Shown here one piece after another: positions 46,196-56,664 of a stretch of DNA of 64,000 nucleotides. The notes beneath the pieces were generated by a model. It saw only the letters and a list, made by a program, of their open reading frames with translations. It was not told where the DNA came from and did no database searches. Positions within the stretch are counted from its first letter, which is position 1. The number at the start of each line of letters is the position of its first letter. Both the position numbers and the translations under genes were made by a program. The DNA is from Azolla caroliniana. Its lineage: Eukaryota > Polypodiophyta. The stretch lies in NCBI GenBank assembly GCA_043228905.1, contig JBHGNT010000004.1:20584001-20648000 (forward strand), written 5' to 3'.

Positions 46196-46923
46196 TGTCA
46201 CGTTGTTACGCGTGTGCGTGTAGAAGGGGCGGGACCACAAGGGTCTCGGACAAGGGAGAAGAGGGATGCTAAGAAAACCGACACCGGACACGACTGAACA
46301 CGAGAGAGTGAGAGAGAGACAAAGGGGAGGGAAACGTGCGCGCGACGCTGACTCTTATGCACAGGAAGCAAGGGGTTGTGCTTCAGACACCACCAAATAC
46401 ACCAATATGCACAAATAGATATGAGTATGTATACTACAAGGGAAAGAATACATCTCCGGCTTCGAGCCGGACCAAGGTAGGTTGGGTTACATCAGCAATC
46501 TACTGCCAAGCCGCAGATCGGGGGGGAGCTCTCGGGCTCATCGCGCCAAGCGAGGGTCTTGCATAGGAGACCGAGCAGAAACAACCCTAAATAGACACGA
46601 ACTCTCAACCCACACGATGAAGAAGAAGAAGAAGAAGAAGAAACTATCCCTAAATCTAACGGTATACCCTCTAACACAAAATGGGCAACCCCTTCACAAA
46701 GGGCGCTCCCTTCCTTTTATAGAACAAGGAGAGGGATGCGTAACAATGTGGGATAAATCCCTCATTACATGGGATCCTCTGTCCCGAATTAACTACTGTC
46801 CGGCGCCATGATGGCGCCCCCTATCATTTATACGATTTGTACAATGGTGAGTGCACATGCTCCACCCCGTTGATTCTTCCGATATCCTCTACTTTCTCAC
46901 TGTGGCCCGAAATCTTCACGACA
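46196..46923 (-). repeat. LTR of gypsy-type element I
   Basis: Begins TGTCACGTTGTTACGCG and ends ATCTTCACGACA on the plus strand. Its start aligns with the reverse complement of the gypsy K LTR end (CTACACGC...GTAGCAACC...CGACA). It is followed by TCCACCCCCACCAAACC, the reverse complement of the same polypurine-tract region as in K, so this is the 3' LTR of a minus-strand element. It includes a GAA microsatellite near 46618-46643. Confidence 0.75.
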
Positions 46924-47879
46924 TCCACCCCCACCAAACCACACGTCCACTTGTACATGCCAGATCCGAAGAAAGACGAAAGATTCGGGCGGGTGAGAAA
47001 TCGGTCCTTCGTGACCAGCATCCCGACTTGCCGCGTCGATCATTGCCAGTTTGAACCGTCAGCTCCGGTTCATCCTTTGCGCTTGCCTCTCCGTAGGCTC
47101 GTTCGACTCGTCAATAGGTCGTCCGCCGCGACCCAGTAGTACGCGTGCCCCGTTGTTGGCCCTCCGCTCGCCCGTATGCACGCTCCGCTCTCCGTTGTAC
47201 GCCTCATGTTCTACGCTTGAGGAACACCCGTCGTGGCCCGCTTGCCTCAGTCGATCGTCTGCGTGGTCCTGGTTGTCGTCCCGTGCGGTCGCCCATCGCT
47301 TTCATCCCCTCGCCGCCACCTTCCTTCTCCTTGGTCTTAAATTGCCACATTGGCTCGGACTGCCAAGGCCTCCGGAAACGGTGTGGAGGATCCCTCTCCG
47401 GCCTTCTACCCAATATCTCCTGATCCAGCAACCGTCCACCGCACGCGTACTTTCTTTCCGACACCTCCTTGTCCAGCACCGTCTGTACCAAACACAGTCT
47501 CGTACCCGTGCTTTGCTTTGGCCCTCGATGGCCACACGCACATCTTCTGTTCTGCTTTCGAGTGTGCCCTTTCCGGCTCGGCACACCGCTCCTTAACCGA
47601 GTGTCCCCAGTAGCTCACCGGAAGATCACCCTTGCCGCGTCCTAGCCCGCATGGCCTCCTTCTTTCACGTAACGCCTTGGTTGGTCGATGCCTCTGCTGT
47701 TGCCTCCGTCCCCTTGCCACCACCTTCCATTACCCTCGGTCTCACGTAGCCACGTCGGTCGAACATCCAAGGTCTTCGGGCAGGTGTGAAGGATCCTTCT
47801 CGAGTCTTTGTTTTGTTGGGTAACCGACTCGCGTACCAAGCGCGACCAATCTTTGTCTTGCCGACCCTGCTGGTCAGGC

Positions 47880-48546
47880 CGTATAGGACTCACGTCGGCA
47901 CTCAAGCCGACCGCCGGATCGGTGTGAGAATCTCCGTGGGACCTCCCCTTGTACAGTTTGGGTTGCCCGCCTTGCCGCCGCCACCGTTCTTCTCTCTAGG
48001 TCTTACGTCGGCTCTCGGGCCGACCGCCGGAGTCTCTAGAACTGGTGTGTGTAAGGTCGTGGCAACACCGCTTGCCATTTTCCCGACCTCCGTGTCGGCC
48101 ACTTCTACTGGTCACGGTCACCTGTCGCCACCGATCTCTCCTATAGGACTCACGCCGGCACTGAAGCCGACCGCCGGATTGGTGTGAGGATCTCTGTCGG
48201 ACCTCCCCTTCAGCAGTCTGGGTTGCCCGCCTTACCGCCGCCACCATTCTTCTCTCTAGGTCTTACGCCGGCTCTCGGGCCGACCGCGGGAGTGTCTAGA
48301 TCCGGTATGTGTAAGGCCGTGGCAACACCGCTTGCCATTTTCCCAACCTCCGTGTCGGCCTCTTCTGTTGGTCACGTTCACCTGCTGCCATCGATCTCTC
48401 ATATAGGACTCACGCCGGCTCTCGGGCCGACAACTGGATCGGTGTGAGGATCTCCGTAGACCGCCCCTTCGGCAGTCCTTTGCCTTCGTCCCCTCGCCGC
48501 CACCGTTCCTCACTCTAGGTCTCACGCCAGCTCTTGGGCCGACCGC
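47880..48546 (-). repeat. ~260-bp tandem repeat related to ORF J
   Basis: TATAGGACTCACGYCGGC recurs at about 47881, 48143 and 48402. Units share the CGGGCCGACCGCCGG and TTGCCATTTTCCC motifs. A related unit also appears near 49760-49830 after the solo LTR. Confidence 0.85.
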
Positions 48547-49759
48547 TGTCGTGTGAATCTTCACACACTATGCAAAAAAATAATGAAAATAGATTAGATT
48601 AGTAGCTTACTATAGAAAGATGGATATACTCAAGAGCTTCAAAATGTATTTTACTATATACAAAATGGAGAAATACATATCAAGTTATGTGAAAATAAAG
48701 TTTGAGAAGATAGGGAAATTAGAACTATCCCACATACATAGGAAAGTTAAGGCCCTGGCTATATAAACACCTTGAGCTCCCTCATTTTTTATTTGTGCTA
48801 AGAGCACTTTGGCCACTTTTTCTTGATGGATGATGGTGGCCAAATTCCCTAAAACTGGAAACCGGTCGGTAAGCAAATCCGGAAAACGGGTCCGATAAGC
48901 AAATTCGGAAAACGGGTCCGATAAGCAAATCCGGAAACCGGCCGATATGCAATCTGGAAACCGGCCGGTATGCAAAACCGGAACCGGTCGGCAAGCAAAC
49001 CGGAACTGGAACCGGTATGCAAACCGGAAACCGGCTGGCAAGCAAAACCGGAACCGGAATCGGCAAGCAAACTAGAACCGGAACCGGCAAGCAAACCGAG
49101 ACCGGCCGGCAAGCAAAATCGGAACCTGAACCGGCCGGCAAGCAAAATGGAACCGGCTACCGGACGAGGTTGGACGCAGACGGACAAAAGATTGGATCAT
49201 GCAACAAACTAAAGTAAAGTGAAGAGAACTAAAGTAAAGGCCATATGGACGCAAGCAACTAAAGTTGGAGTGCATGGAAAAAGTAAAGGTCATGTGGACA
49301 GTCACATGTAACCAAAAGAAAAAGCTAGGCAACTAAAAGTAGAGGCCATGCAACAAAAAGTGGAAAGGCTATGATCAAGGGAGAACTCCATATTTATTCC
49401 TTTTTTTTTTCCTAAACTAGGACGCACTCTCCATATTATCTAAAAAAAATTTCTTTTGTTGGGGAGCTCTCTTATCTTATCGAAGCCAATAACCCTAATC
49501 TTCCCTACGGAAGCTATCTCTCAAGTAAACCATAATTTCCATACAGAAGCAATCTCTCAAAATCCAAAATTCCTTGTCAAAGCCATATCACTCAAGAATC
49601 ATGATTGTAATCTTTCTTTCCCTTTTATTAATGAAATTTGTTAATCTTTCTCATTTCGGTTAATTCTTAGTACATAAATACACAAATTTCATATCCTCTA
49701 GACAAAGGCCCCGGGGTCTTGCCTCAACGTTCACGTATCCTCGTCATATTTTCACGACA
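48547..49759 (+). mobile_element. 1213-bp solo LTR inside element I
   Basis: TGTCGTGTGAATC...ATTTTCACGACA with a 4-bp duplication CCGC (48543-48546 and 49760-49763). A TATATAAACACC motif (near 48758) and an AT-rich tail with TTTTATTAATGAAATTTG suggest plus orientation. It holds a minisatellite at 48858-49155 and is noncoding. It belongs to the gypsy group with TGTCG/CGACA tips, but no internal partner is in the window. Confidence 0.82.
48858..49155 (+). repeat. CCGGAACCGG-GCAAGCAAA minisatellite
   Basis: About ten degenerate 20-30-bp units of CCGGAACCGGCMGGCAAGCAAA inside the solo LTR. Confidence 0.85.
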
Positions 49760-49838
49760 CCGCCGGAGCGTCCAAAACCAGTATGAAGGATCCTCCTTGG
49801 GCTTGTCGTATCTTTGACCCTTATCCCGAGTCTTCCTT

Positions 49839-52800
49839 CTTCGCTGTGGGAAGCCGGGGCACTTCCGAAAGAATTGTCGGCATTACCGAAAAGACAATGG
49901 AACCGACAACACCGATTCGAAGAAGTCACCGGAGAGAAACGGTGCATACCGGGGAGCCACGGACCGGAATGGTTCGGATCGGCGAGGACAGGACCGGAAA
50001 GGAACGACGGCACTCGCGGCAAGTGAAGAGGAGATCATGCTCATCACCGAAGAAGGTGAACTAAACATTGCCGGCGATGAGACGACCTAGGTGGTCGATT
50101 CCGGAGCATCGTTCCACCTGACCCCGAAGAGAAGATACTTCTCATCCTACACAGCCGGCGAGCATGGCTGTGTTCGGATGGGAAACGAAGGTACGTGCCG
50201 GATTGCCGGCATAGGAGACGTGTGGTTGACAACCCCGACCGGATGCAAAATGCTGCTGAAGAATGTCCGACACGTTCCGGAGGTCCGACTGAACCTGATT
50301 TCGGCCGGGAGGCTAGATGATGAAGGCTACACGTGTAGCATCCGGAACGGTGTCATGAAGTTCAGCAAGGGGAGCTTGATAGTGGCTCGGGCCCGGAAGG
50401 TCAACACACTGTACCTGATGAATGCCCGGTTATGTCCGGAAGAGCTGAATGTGGCAACCGACACTGCCGGTGAGCTGTGGCACAAAAGACTGTGCCACAT
50501 GAGTGAGAAGGGGATGAAGAGGCTTGCAGAAGACAACCTTATTCCGGTGAAGCATGTGCACCTGGAGAAGTGCACCGACTGCCTGGCCGGTAAGCAGAAC
50601 CGAACCTCCTTCCACTCAAGGCCACCGACGAGACGTAGCGCACCATTGGAGTTGGTGCACACCGACGTGTGTCAGGTAGAAACGAAGTCACATGGCGGAG
50701 CCCAGTACTTCGTAACTTTCATAGATGATCACAGCCGAAGACTGTGGGCGGCACCGTTGAAGACAAAGGACCAAGTGTTGTGCGTCTTCAAAGAACTCCA
50801 CGCGAGAGTGGAAAGGGAATCCGGCAAGAAGCTGAAAGCGATACGAGCGGATAACGGAGGGGAATACCGGGGGCAGTTCCAGGAGTACTGTCGCTCGAAG
50901 GGAATCCGGCTCAAGTTTACTGTGCCGAAGACGCCGGAACTGAACGGGCTGGCCGAGAGGATGAACCGGACCATAATGGAGAGGGTTCGGAGTATGCTGG
51001 CGCATGCGAAATTACCCAAGGGGTTTTGGGCTGAGGCAATGTCGACGGCGACATATGTGATAAACAGATCACCCTCAGTACCTTTGGACGGAGACACGCC
51101 GCAGAAAGTGTGGACCGGTAAGGAAGTGTCCTACCGGCATCTGAAGGTGTTCGGGTGTCTCGCATACGTGCATGTGGCAAAGGACCGGAGAGGAAAGCTA
51201 CATCCAAAGACCCGGCCATGCATATTCCTCGGTTACGGCGATGACGAGTTCGGCTACCGAGTATGGGACCCGGTCGACAAGAAGATATTCAGGAGTCGAG
51301 ACATCATCTTCATGGAGGACAAGACACTCGCCGACTGGGAGTCGGAGAAGAAGGTAAATAGCTCCAAGTCGACCGGTGAGGATCAACTCTACAAGGAGCA
51401 GTCCCGACCGGCAAGGGACCGGTTAGCACTCGAGGATCCGGCCGAAGACGGTGAAGAAACAGAACCGGCCGAAGAAGATGAAAACGATACCGGAACCGGC
51501 CCCGATCCCGAAATGGATTCGGATGAAGAAGAATCGGAAGAACCGGTTACCGAAGCTCCGGAACGGAGATATCCTCTAAGAGAGAGAAGGGCCCCCCGGA
51601 GATTTCCGGAACCAGAGCACGTGCTGCTAACCGACGAGGGGGAGCCGGAGAGCTTTGAAGAAGCAAAACATGACACCCAGAGCCGCAGGTGGTTGAGTGC
51701 CATGCAGGACGAAATGGATTCCCTGCATGAGAACCACACATATGAACTTGTGGAGTTGCCGAAAGGAAAGCGGGCACTTCGAAACAAGTGGGTGTTCAAG
51801 CTGAAACCGGGAGATGCCGGAAACCCCCCGAGATACAAAGCCAGGATCGTGGTGAAGGGGTTTCAGCAGAAGAAGGGCGTCGACTTCGACGAGATATTTG
51901 CCCCGGTAGTGAAGATGACCTCCATCCGGACGGTGCTGAGCATAGCGGCAAGCATGGACCTCGAGGTAGAACAAATGGACGTGAAGACGGCATTCCTTCA
52001 CGGTGACCTCGATGAAGAGATCTACATGCAGCAACCGGAAGGATTCGAGAAGGAAGGGAAGGAGCACCTGGTATGCCGGTTGAAGAAGAGCCTTTACGGA
52101 CTGAAGCAGGCTCCCCGGCAATGGTACCGGAAGTTCGACTCCTTCATGACCGACGAAGGGTACCTCAAAACGCAGTCCGACCACTGCGTGTTTGTGAAGA
52201 AGTTCGAAGGAGGAGACTTTCTAATACTCCTCCTGTACGTGGACGTCATGTTGATCGTCGGACGGGACCAGGTCAAGATACGGATGCTGAAGAAGGCTCT
52301 TCACCGAACCTTCTCAATGAAGGACCTGGGTCCGGCGAGACAAATACTAGGGATGCACATCATCCGGGACCGGAAAAAGAAGCAGTTGTGGCTGTCACAG
52401 GAGAAGTACGTGACGAAGGTGCTTCACCGGTTCAACATGTCGGAAGCAAGACCGGTCGGATTGACCCTCCCGGCAAACTGCAAGTTGTCCAGCAAGCAAA
52501 GTCCCAAGACAAAGGCTGAAAAGGAGGATATGATGAAAGTGCCGTATGCCTCAGCCGTCGGGAGCTTGATGTACGCCATGGTGTGTACGAGACCGGACAT
52601 CGGATATGCAGTCGGAGTGGTGAGCCGGTACATGAGCAATCCCGGCAAAGAGCATTGGAACGCGGTCAAGTGGATACTCCGATACCTGAAGGGCACAGCG
52701 AATGTGTGCCTCCGATTCGGCTCCGGTAAACCCGAACTCGACGGTTTCACCGATTCGGATATGTCGGCTGATACAGATACCAGCCAGTCCACATCAGGGT

Positions 52801-53213
52801 ATGTGATGACGTATGCAGGGGGAGCTGTTTCGTGGCAGTCGAGGCTGCAGAAGACGGTTGCGTTGTCAACCACGGAGGCGGAGTACATGGCGGCTGTTGA
52901 AGCCGGCAAGGAAATAATATGGATGAAGGACTTCATTAGAGAGCTCGGTATCCGGCAGGAGGAGTACCGACTCTACTGCGACAGTCAGAGTGCAATCCAC
53001 CTTGCGAAGAACGCGGCCTATCACTCCCGGACGAAGCACATCCAGCGAAGATATCACTGGATCCGGGAAAGGATAGAAGACAAGGAGTTCATGCTGACAA
53101 AGATCCACACGGACGAGAACGGGTCGGATATGCTGACCAAGGTCCTCACACCCGACAAGCTGGAAGCATGCCGGAAGAGGATCGGATTGGAGAGACATCC
53201 CATGCCGAAGTGA
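49839..53213 (+). pseudogene. Copia D Gag(partial)-Pol with amber stop and mutated RT site
   Basis: A knuckle remnant and linker run in the same frame to TAG at 50088-50090, where copia C has the Trp of TWVVDSGAS. From 50091 there is a 1040-codon open frame: protease VDSGASFHLTP, HHCC region, integrase, RT and RNase H ending at 53213. The RT active site reads YVDVM instead of YVDDM: the second catalytic Asp is Val (GTC, 52245-52247). RT should be inactive even though the frame looks intact. A simple ORF scan would score it as functional. Confidence 0.92.
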
Positions 53214-53223
53214 AGGGGGAGTT

Positions 53224-53820
53224 TGTTGGGATTACGGTCCCTTCGCATGGGATGGTCGGATATCGGAGATGAATGCCGACAAGCCCGGTTTCGGTTTCGG
53301 ATCCGGATGACGAAGACCCCGGTTTCGGTACCGGATGACGAATGTACCCGGAGAGCGATCCGGATGCAGGGACATATCCGTGAATATGTTCGCTATGGGC
53401 CCCTGAGGCTACAGTTGTAAATAGCCCAAAGTCATATGTGTATAAATATGACTTAGGGCAAACAGTTTTACTGTTGCTTCTCATTTTTCTGTTTTTCCAC
53501 TTTAGAGGAGTGAAGAGAGAGCAGCCGTGAGAGAGATAGAGGGCGAGAGAGGAAGAGGTAGACGCCTCTGTGTATTTCCGCCGCCTGTGGCGAGGACAGC
53601 GAGCTCAAGGTCGTCGCCTTGGAGCTCGTCATTGTATATTTCTCTGTGCATAGTTTGGTTTGGAGTCTCGCACTCCCGTGGTTTTTCCCGTATAGGGTTT
53701 TCCACGTTAATCCCTGTGTATCGTGTCTTTCTCTGTATTTCCTATTTTCTGCTGCATTGATCCGCGATTACTCGGTTGTGGCCGAGGGAAGAAGGTGAAT
53801 CGAAGCGTTGATTCCCAACA
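53224..53820 (+). repeat. 3' LTR of copia D
   Basis: 597 bp, TGTTGGGATTACGG...TTGATTCCCAACA, with tips TGTTGGGA/TCCCAACA. TATAAATATGACTTAGGGC lies near 53442. It is the reference for the truncated copia A LTR. Confidence 0.93.
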
Positions 53821-55904
53821 AAAGGGTGGTCGATCGAGTCGGCCGGTTCAATGGGAATGAGGTCCTAAAAATTTTGGGAGCCTACAAGGCCGAGATGGCG
53901 AAAAGGGGTGTGGACGGGGCGATGCGACTAGAGTATTTTCCGCGAGTGGCGGCCGTATCGGTGCACAAGGACGTTAAGGAGCTACGAGAAGCTCACGAGT
54001 CATGGGAGTCCTTCGAGGGAGCTCTATTGGAAGCGTACGGATACGCGAAACCGGACTGGGTATGCGGGCAACCCGATGGGGAGCGGTCAACAACAACATG
54101 GCCCGCGAACGGCGGAGAAGAGAGAGCGGCGAGTGAGTACGCACTACCTCTGGAAGAGAGCTCAACGCAAAACGGTTCGGAGGAGCTCGACCTAGAAGCG
54201 CTAATACGGGAGGCATGCGAGCTTGTGAAGGGGAAAATCGAAGCCGAAGAAGGGCTTATTATGGAGCCGGGCCGGAGGCGATCGGAGGTTGAGGAGGCCA
54301 AAAGAGAATGGTACATCGATACCACGGGAGAGGGTGTGGAGCGAGCCACCCTCTCAACATCCAGAGAAAGATCGACCGAGGACAAGGTCGGGGACGGTGA
54401 GGCGGCGATCGCCGATTCGAGCGGACATGAGGGAGTTCGGGCATGGAGGCCCGAAACATCGAGCGGGGAGAAGACGGGCGGTGGTGCCGCGACCTTATGC
54501 ACACCGGCCCTAGAGACTCCGGCAACCGGCCCAAGAGCCGGTGTGAGACCTAGAGTGACAGGCGGTGGTGGCGGCAAGGCGGGCAACCACGACGGCGATG
54601 ACATGGGAGAGGGTGCGAAAAGAGCGACTCTCTCGTCTTGCGGCGAATGGACGGCCATGGAGGCCGGTAACTACGGATTCGGGACATGGTGGCCCGAAAC
54701 ATCGAGGGAGGAGGAGACAAGCGGCGGTGCCGCGACCTTACACACACCGGCCCTAGAGGCACCGGCGGTCGGCCCAATTGCCGGCGTGAGACCTAGAGCG
54801 ACGAGCAGTGGCGGCGGCAAGGCGGGCAACCGAGACAACGGTATGGAGACCGTGGAAGAGGAGGCGGCAAGAATAATTGATGCTTGCATATACGGAGGCT
54901 GGGTAACCACGGACGACGATGTCCGAATGGAGGTGGCTACGGGCATAGCATCGACAAGGGGCGGGAAGGCGGACGACCACGGCGACGATGTGGGAGAGGG
55001 TGCGGAGCGAGCGACCCTCTGGACTTGTGGAAAGAGGACGGCCATAGATGAGGCCGATATCTACGGAGCAATGGACGCCACTTTGAGAGTGGGCGAAAGT
55101 TTCGGGACGCGGTTGCCCGAAACGTTCTACGAGGATTTCGCAAGCATACTAGAGGCTTGCGAAATCGAGGAAGAAGAGGAGACGAGCGGCGGTGCCGCGA
55201 CCTTCCACACACCGGTCCTAGAGACTCCGGCAACCGGCCCGAGAGCCAGTGTGAGACCTAGAGAGACAGACGGTGGCGGCGGCAAGGCGGGCAACCGAAA
55301 TGACGAAGAGGAGGTTTGTAGCGGACGGAGGAGAGATCCCTCGACACTGGGGCCGGAGACTTCGGCGGTTGCGCCCGAGCGCGGACATAAGACCAGGGAG
55401 ATGGGCGGTGGCCGTGAGGATGAGAGGCCCGGAGTGGGCACGTGCGAAAAGACAGAAGGAGAGGTCCGGAGCGGCATCGAGGAGCGAGTCGGGAACCGAC
55501 CCGACCGAAAGATGAGTCGGTCAGTAATCCGACCTGACCGGGAGGCGGAGCGGAAGAAGAGTGAAGCGGGGACCGGTCAACCGGGCACGAACCGAAGGAA
55601 ACCGACAAGACCGGGATTGTTTGATCGATTCGTAGTCGGCCGGGTACGGTTACGGTGGGAGCCGGTGAGAGCGAGAAGGAGGCCTAGTGGGCACGGTGAT
55701 CACGGCTTGCTAGAAGACCGAGAGCGAGAGGGACCTTCCACACCCATTCTAGAGGCTTCGGCGGTTGCGGATCAACGTGAGACCGGAGAGACGGCGGGTG
55801 GCGGCGAGGAGTCGGAGGCCGAAGCGGACAAAGTTATCAGAGCGGGTATCCGGTATGAGATGATGGACGAGTGGGTCCAAGATGGCAAGCTCGGGTCGGA
55901 ACGG
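53821..55904 (+). CDS. ORF J, Gag-like repetitive protein, first segment
   Basis: Open frame entering from the copia D LTR. Residues 5-85 or so (VVDRVGRFNGNEVLKILGAYKAEM, split here as VVDRVGRFNGNE and LGAYKAEM; FPRVAAVSVHKDV; ESWESFEGALLEAYG) match the Gag N-terminal domain of gypsy K (IGRFTGKDATKYL, FPRVAMPSIHAEV, RTWEEFEGRLLEKYG). Instead of continuing as K Gag it becomes a long Gly/Arg/Glu-rich region. Three copies of a module SGGAATLHTPALE...GPRAGVRPR...GGGKAGN lie near 54480, 54720 and 55185. No zinc knuckle, protease or RT is seen. Gypsy K then interrupts it after codon GAACGG. The natural start is lost to copia D. Confidence 0.65.
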
Positions 55905-56621
55905 TGTCGTGAAGAAAACCGCCCACAAGAGGAATCGGAGGAACAAGGCGTGGGAAACGGCTCTACACACACACGCGCGCCAAGAAGTACCTAAGGTCGA
56001 AGTAGGTACATACGAGGATCCTAGGTGGGTAGATTCGGTTGGTATGCAGTTAATGCCAAACGGCCTCTTGACGGGCTATAAAAGGAAGAGGAAGACTAGA
56101 AGTGGGGTATCTCGCGCGGAGAGGACGAAGTGCTGCCGAACCGATTTCGGAGCTTCTCTCTCACTCCTGCCTTCTCTGTCTTCTGCTCCATCGCGTACCT
56201 GTGCAGGTTTCGAGGAGGCTTGCGCTGTTCCGTGGAACGCCCCGAGCGCGTCCTGCAGCACCTCCGACCTGTTTTCCCTTTCTGTGCGTCGCGACATACA
56301 GGGGTCGGCATCTGTTCGCCGCCCTGTTCGTTTTCGTTAGTATCTATTTCGTGCCCCACCGTGGGTTGTAATACTTTAGTCTGTTATTTTCTTGCATTCA
56401 TAAGTACATATCTTTCGTTGTTGCGTCCATCTGCGTCGGCGTTTATTTGTGATCTCTGTTTGTTGGGCCGTGTCCCTGTGCAATCGTCGGTTCTGCGCAA
56501 TCGGATCTTCGGTTCTGTGTAATCGGGTCTCTCTCTCTTACTCCTCTCTCTCTTGCTCTTCGGTTCAAGACCCCCGTGGTCCCTCCTCCTTTCTACACGC
56601 AAGGGCGTAGCAACCCCGACA
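55905..56621 (+). repeat. 5' LTR of gypsy K
   Basis: TGTCGTGAAGAAAAC...GCAACCCCGACA. TATA box CTATAAAAGG at 56076-56085. The leader runs 56622-56664. Confidence 0.96.
56077..56083 (+). promoter_or_regulatory. TATA box in gypsy K LTR
   Basis: TATAAAA preceded by GGGC and followed by GGAAGAGG. The same box is at 62524-62530 in the 3' LTR. Likely the pol II core promoter. Confidence 0.75.
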
Positions 56622-56624
56622 TCT

Positions 56625-56641
56625 TGGTGAACCCGACGTGA
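56625..56641 (+). promoter_or_regulatory. Gypsy K primer-binding site
   Basis: TGGTGAACCCGACGTGA three bases after the 5' LTR, shared with gypsy 2 and gypsy 3. The primer tRNA is not assigned. Confidence 0.8.
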
Positions 56642-56664
56642 AAGAGGCGGCAGAAGAGTAGGAA

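Larger units (their letters stand above)
46924..49832 (-). mobile_element. Element I internal region: repeats in place of pol
   Basis: Between the 3' LTR and the copia D junction there is no RT, RNase H or integrase similarity. Instead the minus strand carries GC-rich repeats related to ORF J: the AVGPRAGVRPRVRNGGG motif and the GGCAAGCGG/GGCGGTAAGGCGGGCAACC units. It is interrupted by a 1213-bp solo LTR. Frames are broken. The repeats abut the polypurine tract, so this looks like a non-autonomous derivative whose 5' part was lost at the copia D junction. Confidence 0.6.
49833..53820 (+). mobile_element. Copia D, 5'-truncated
   Basis: Begins inside the Gag zinc knuckle (RCGKPGHFRKNCRHYR) with no 5' LTR, primer site or Gag N-terminus, directly against element I. 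The 3' end is complete: polypurine tract and LTR to 53820. It is closely related to copia A and C. The truncation reflects a deletion or recombination, since copia insertions normally carry two LTRs. Confidence 0.9.

Noticed and set aside
46618-46643. GAA repeat as a regulatory element
   Set aside because: A simple microsatellite in an LTR; nothing supports a function.
47051-47596. 181-codon plus-strand frame in the element I repeats
   Set aside because: It lies in GC-rich repeats whose recognisable similarity to ORF J is on the minus strand. It looks like a chance frame.
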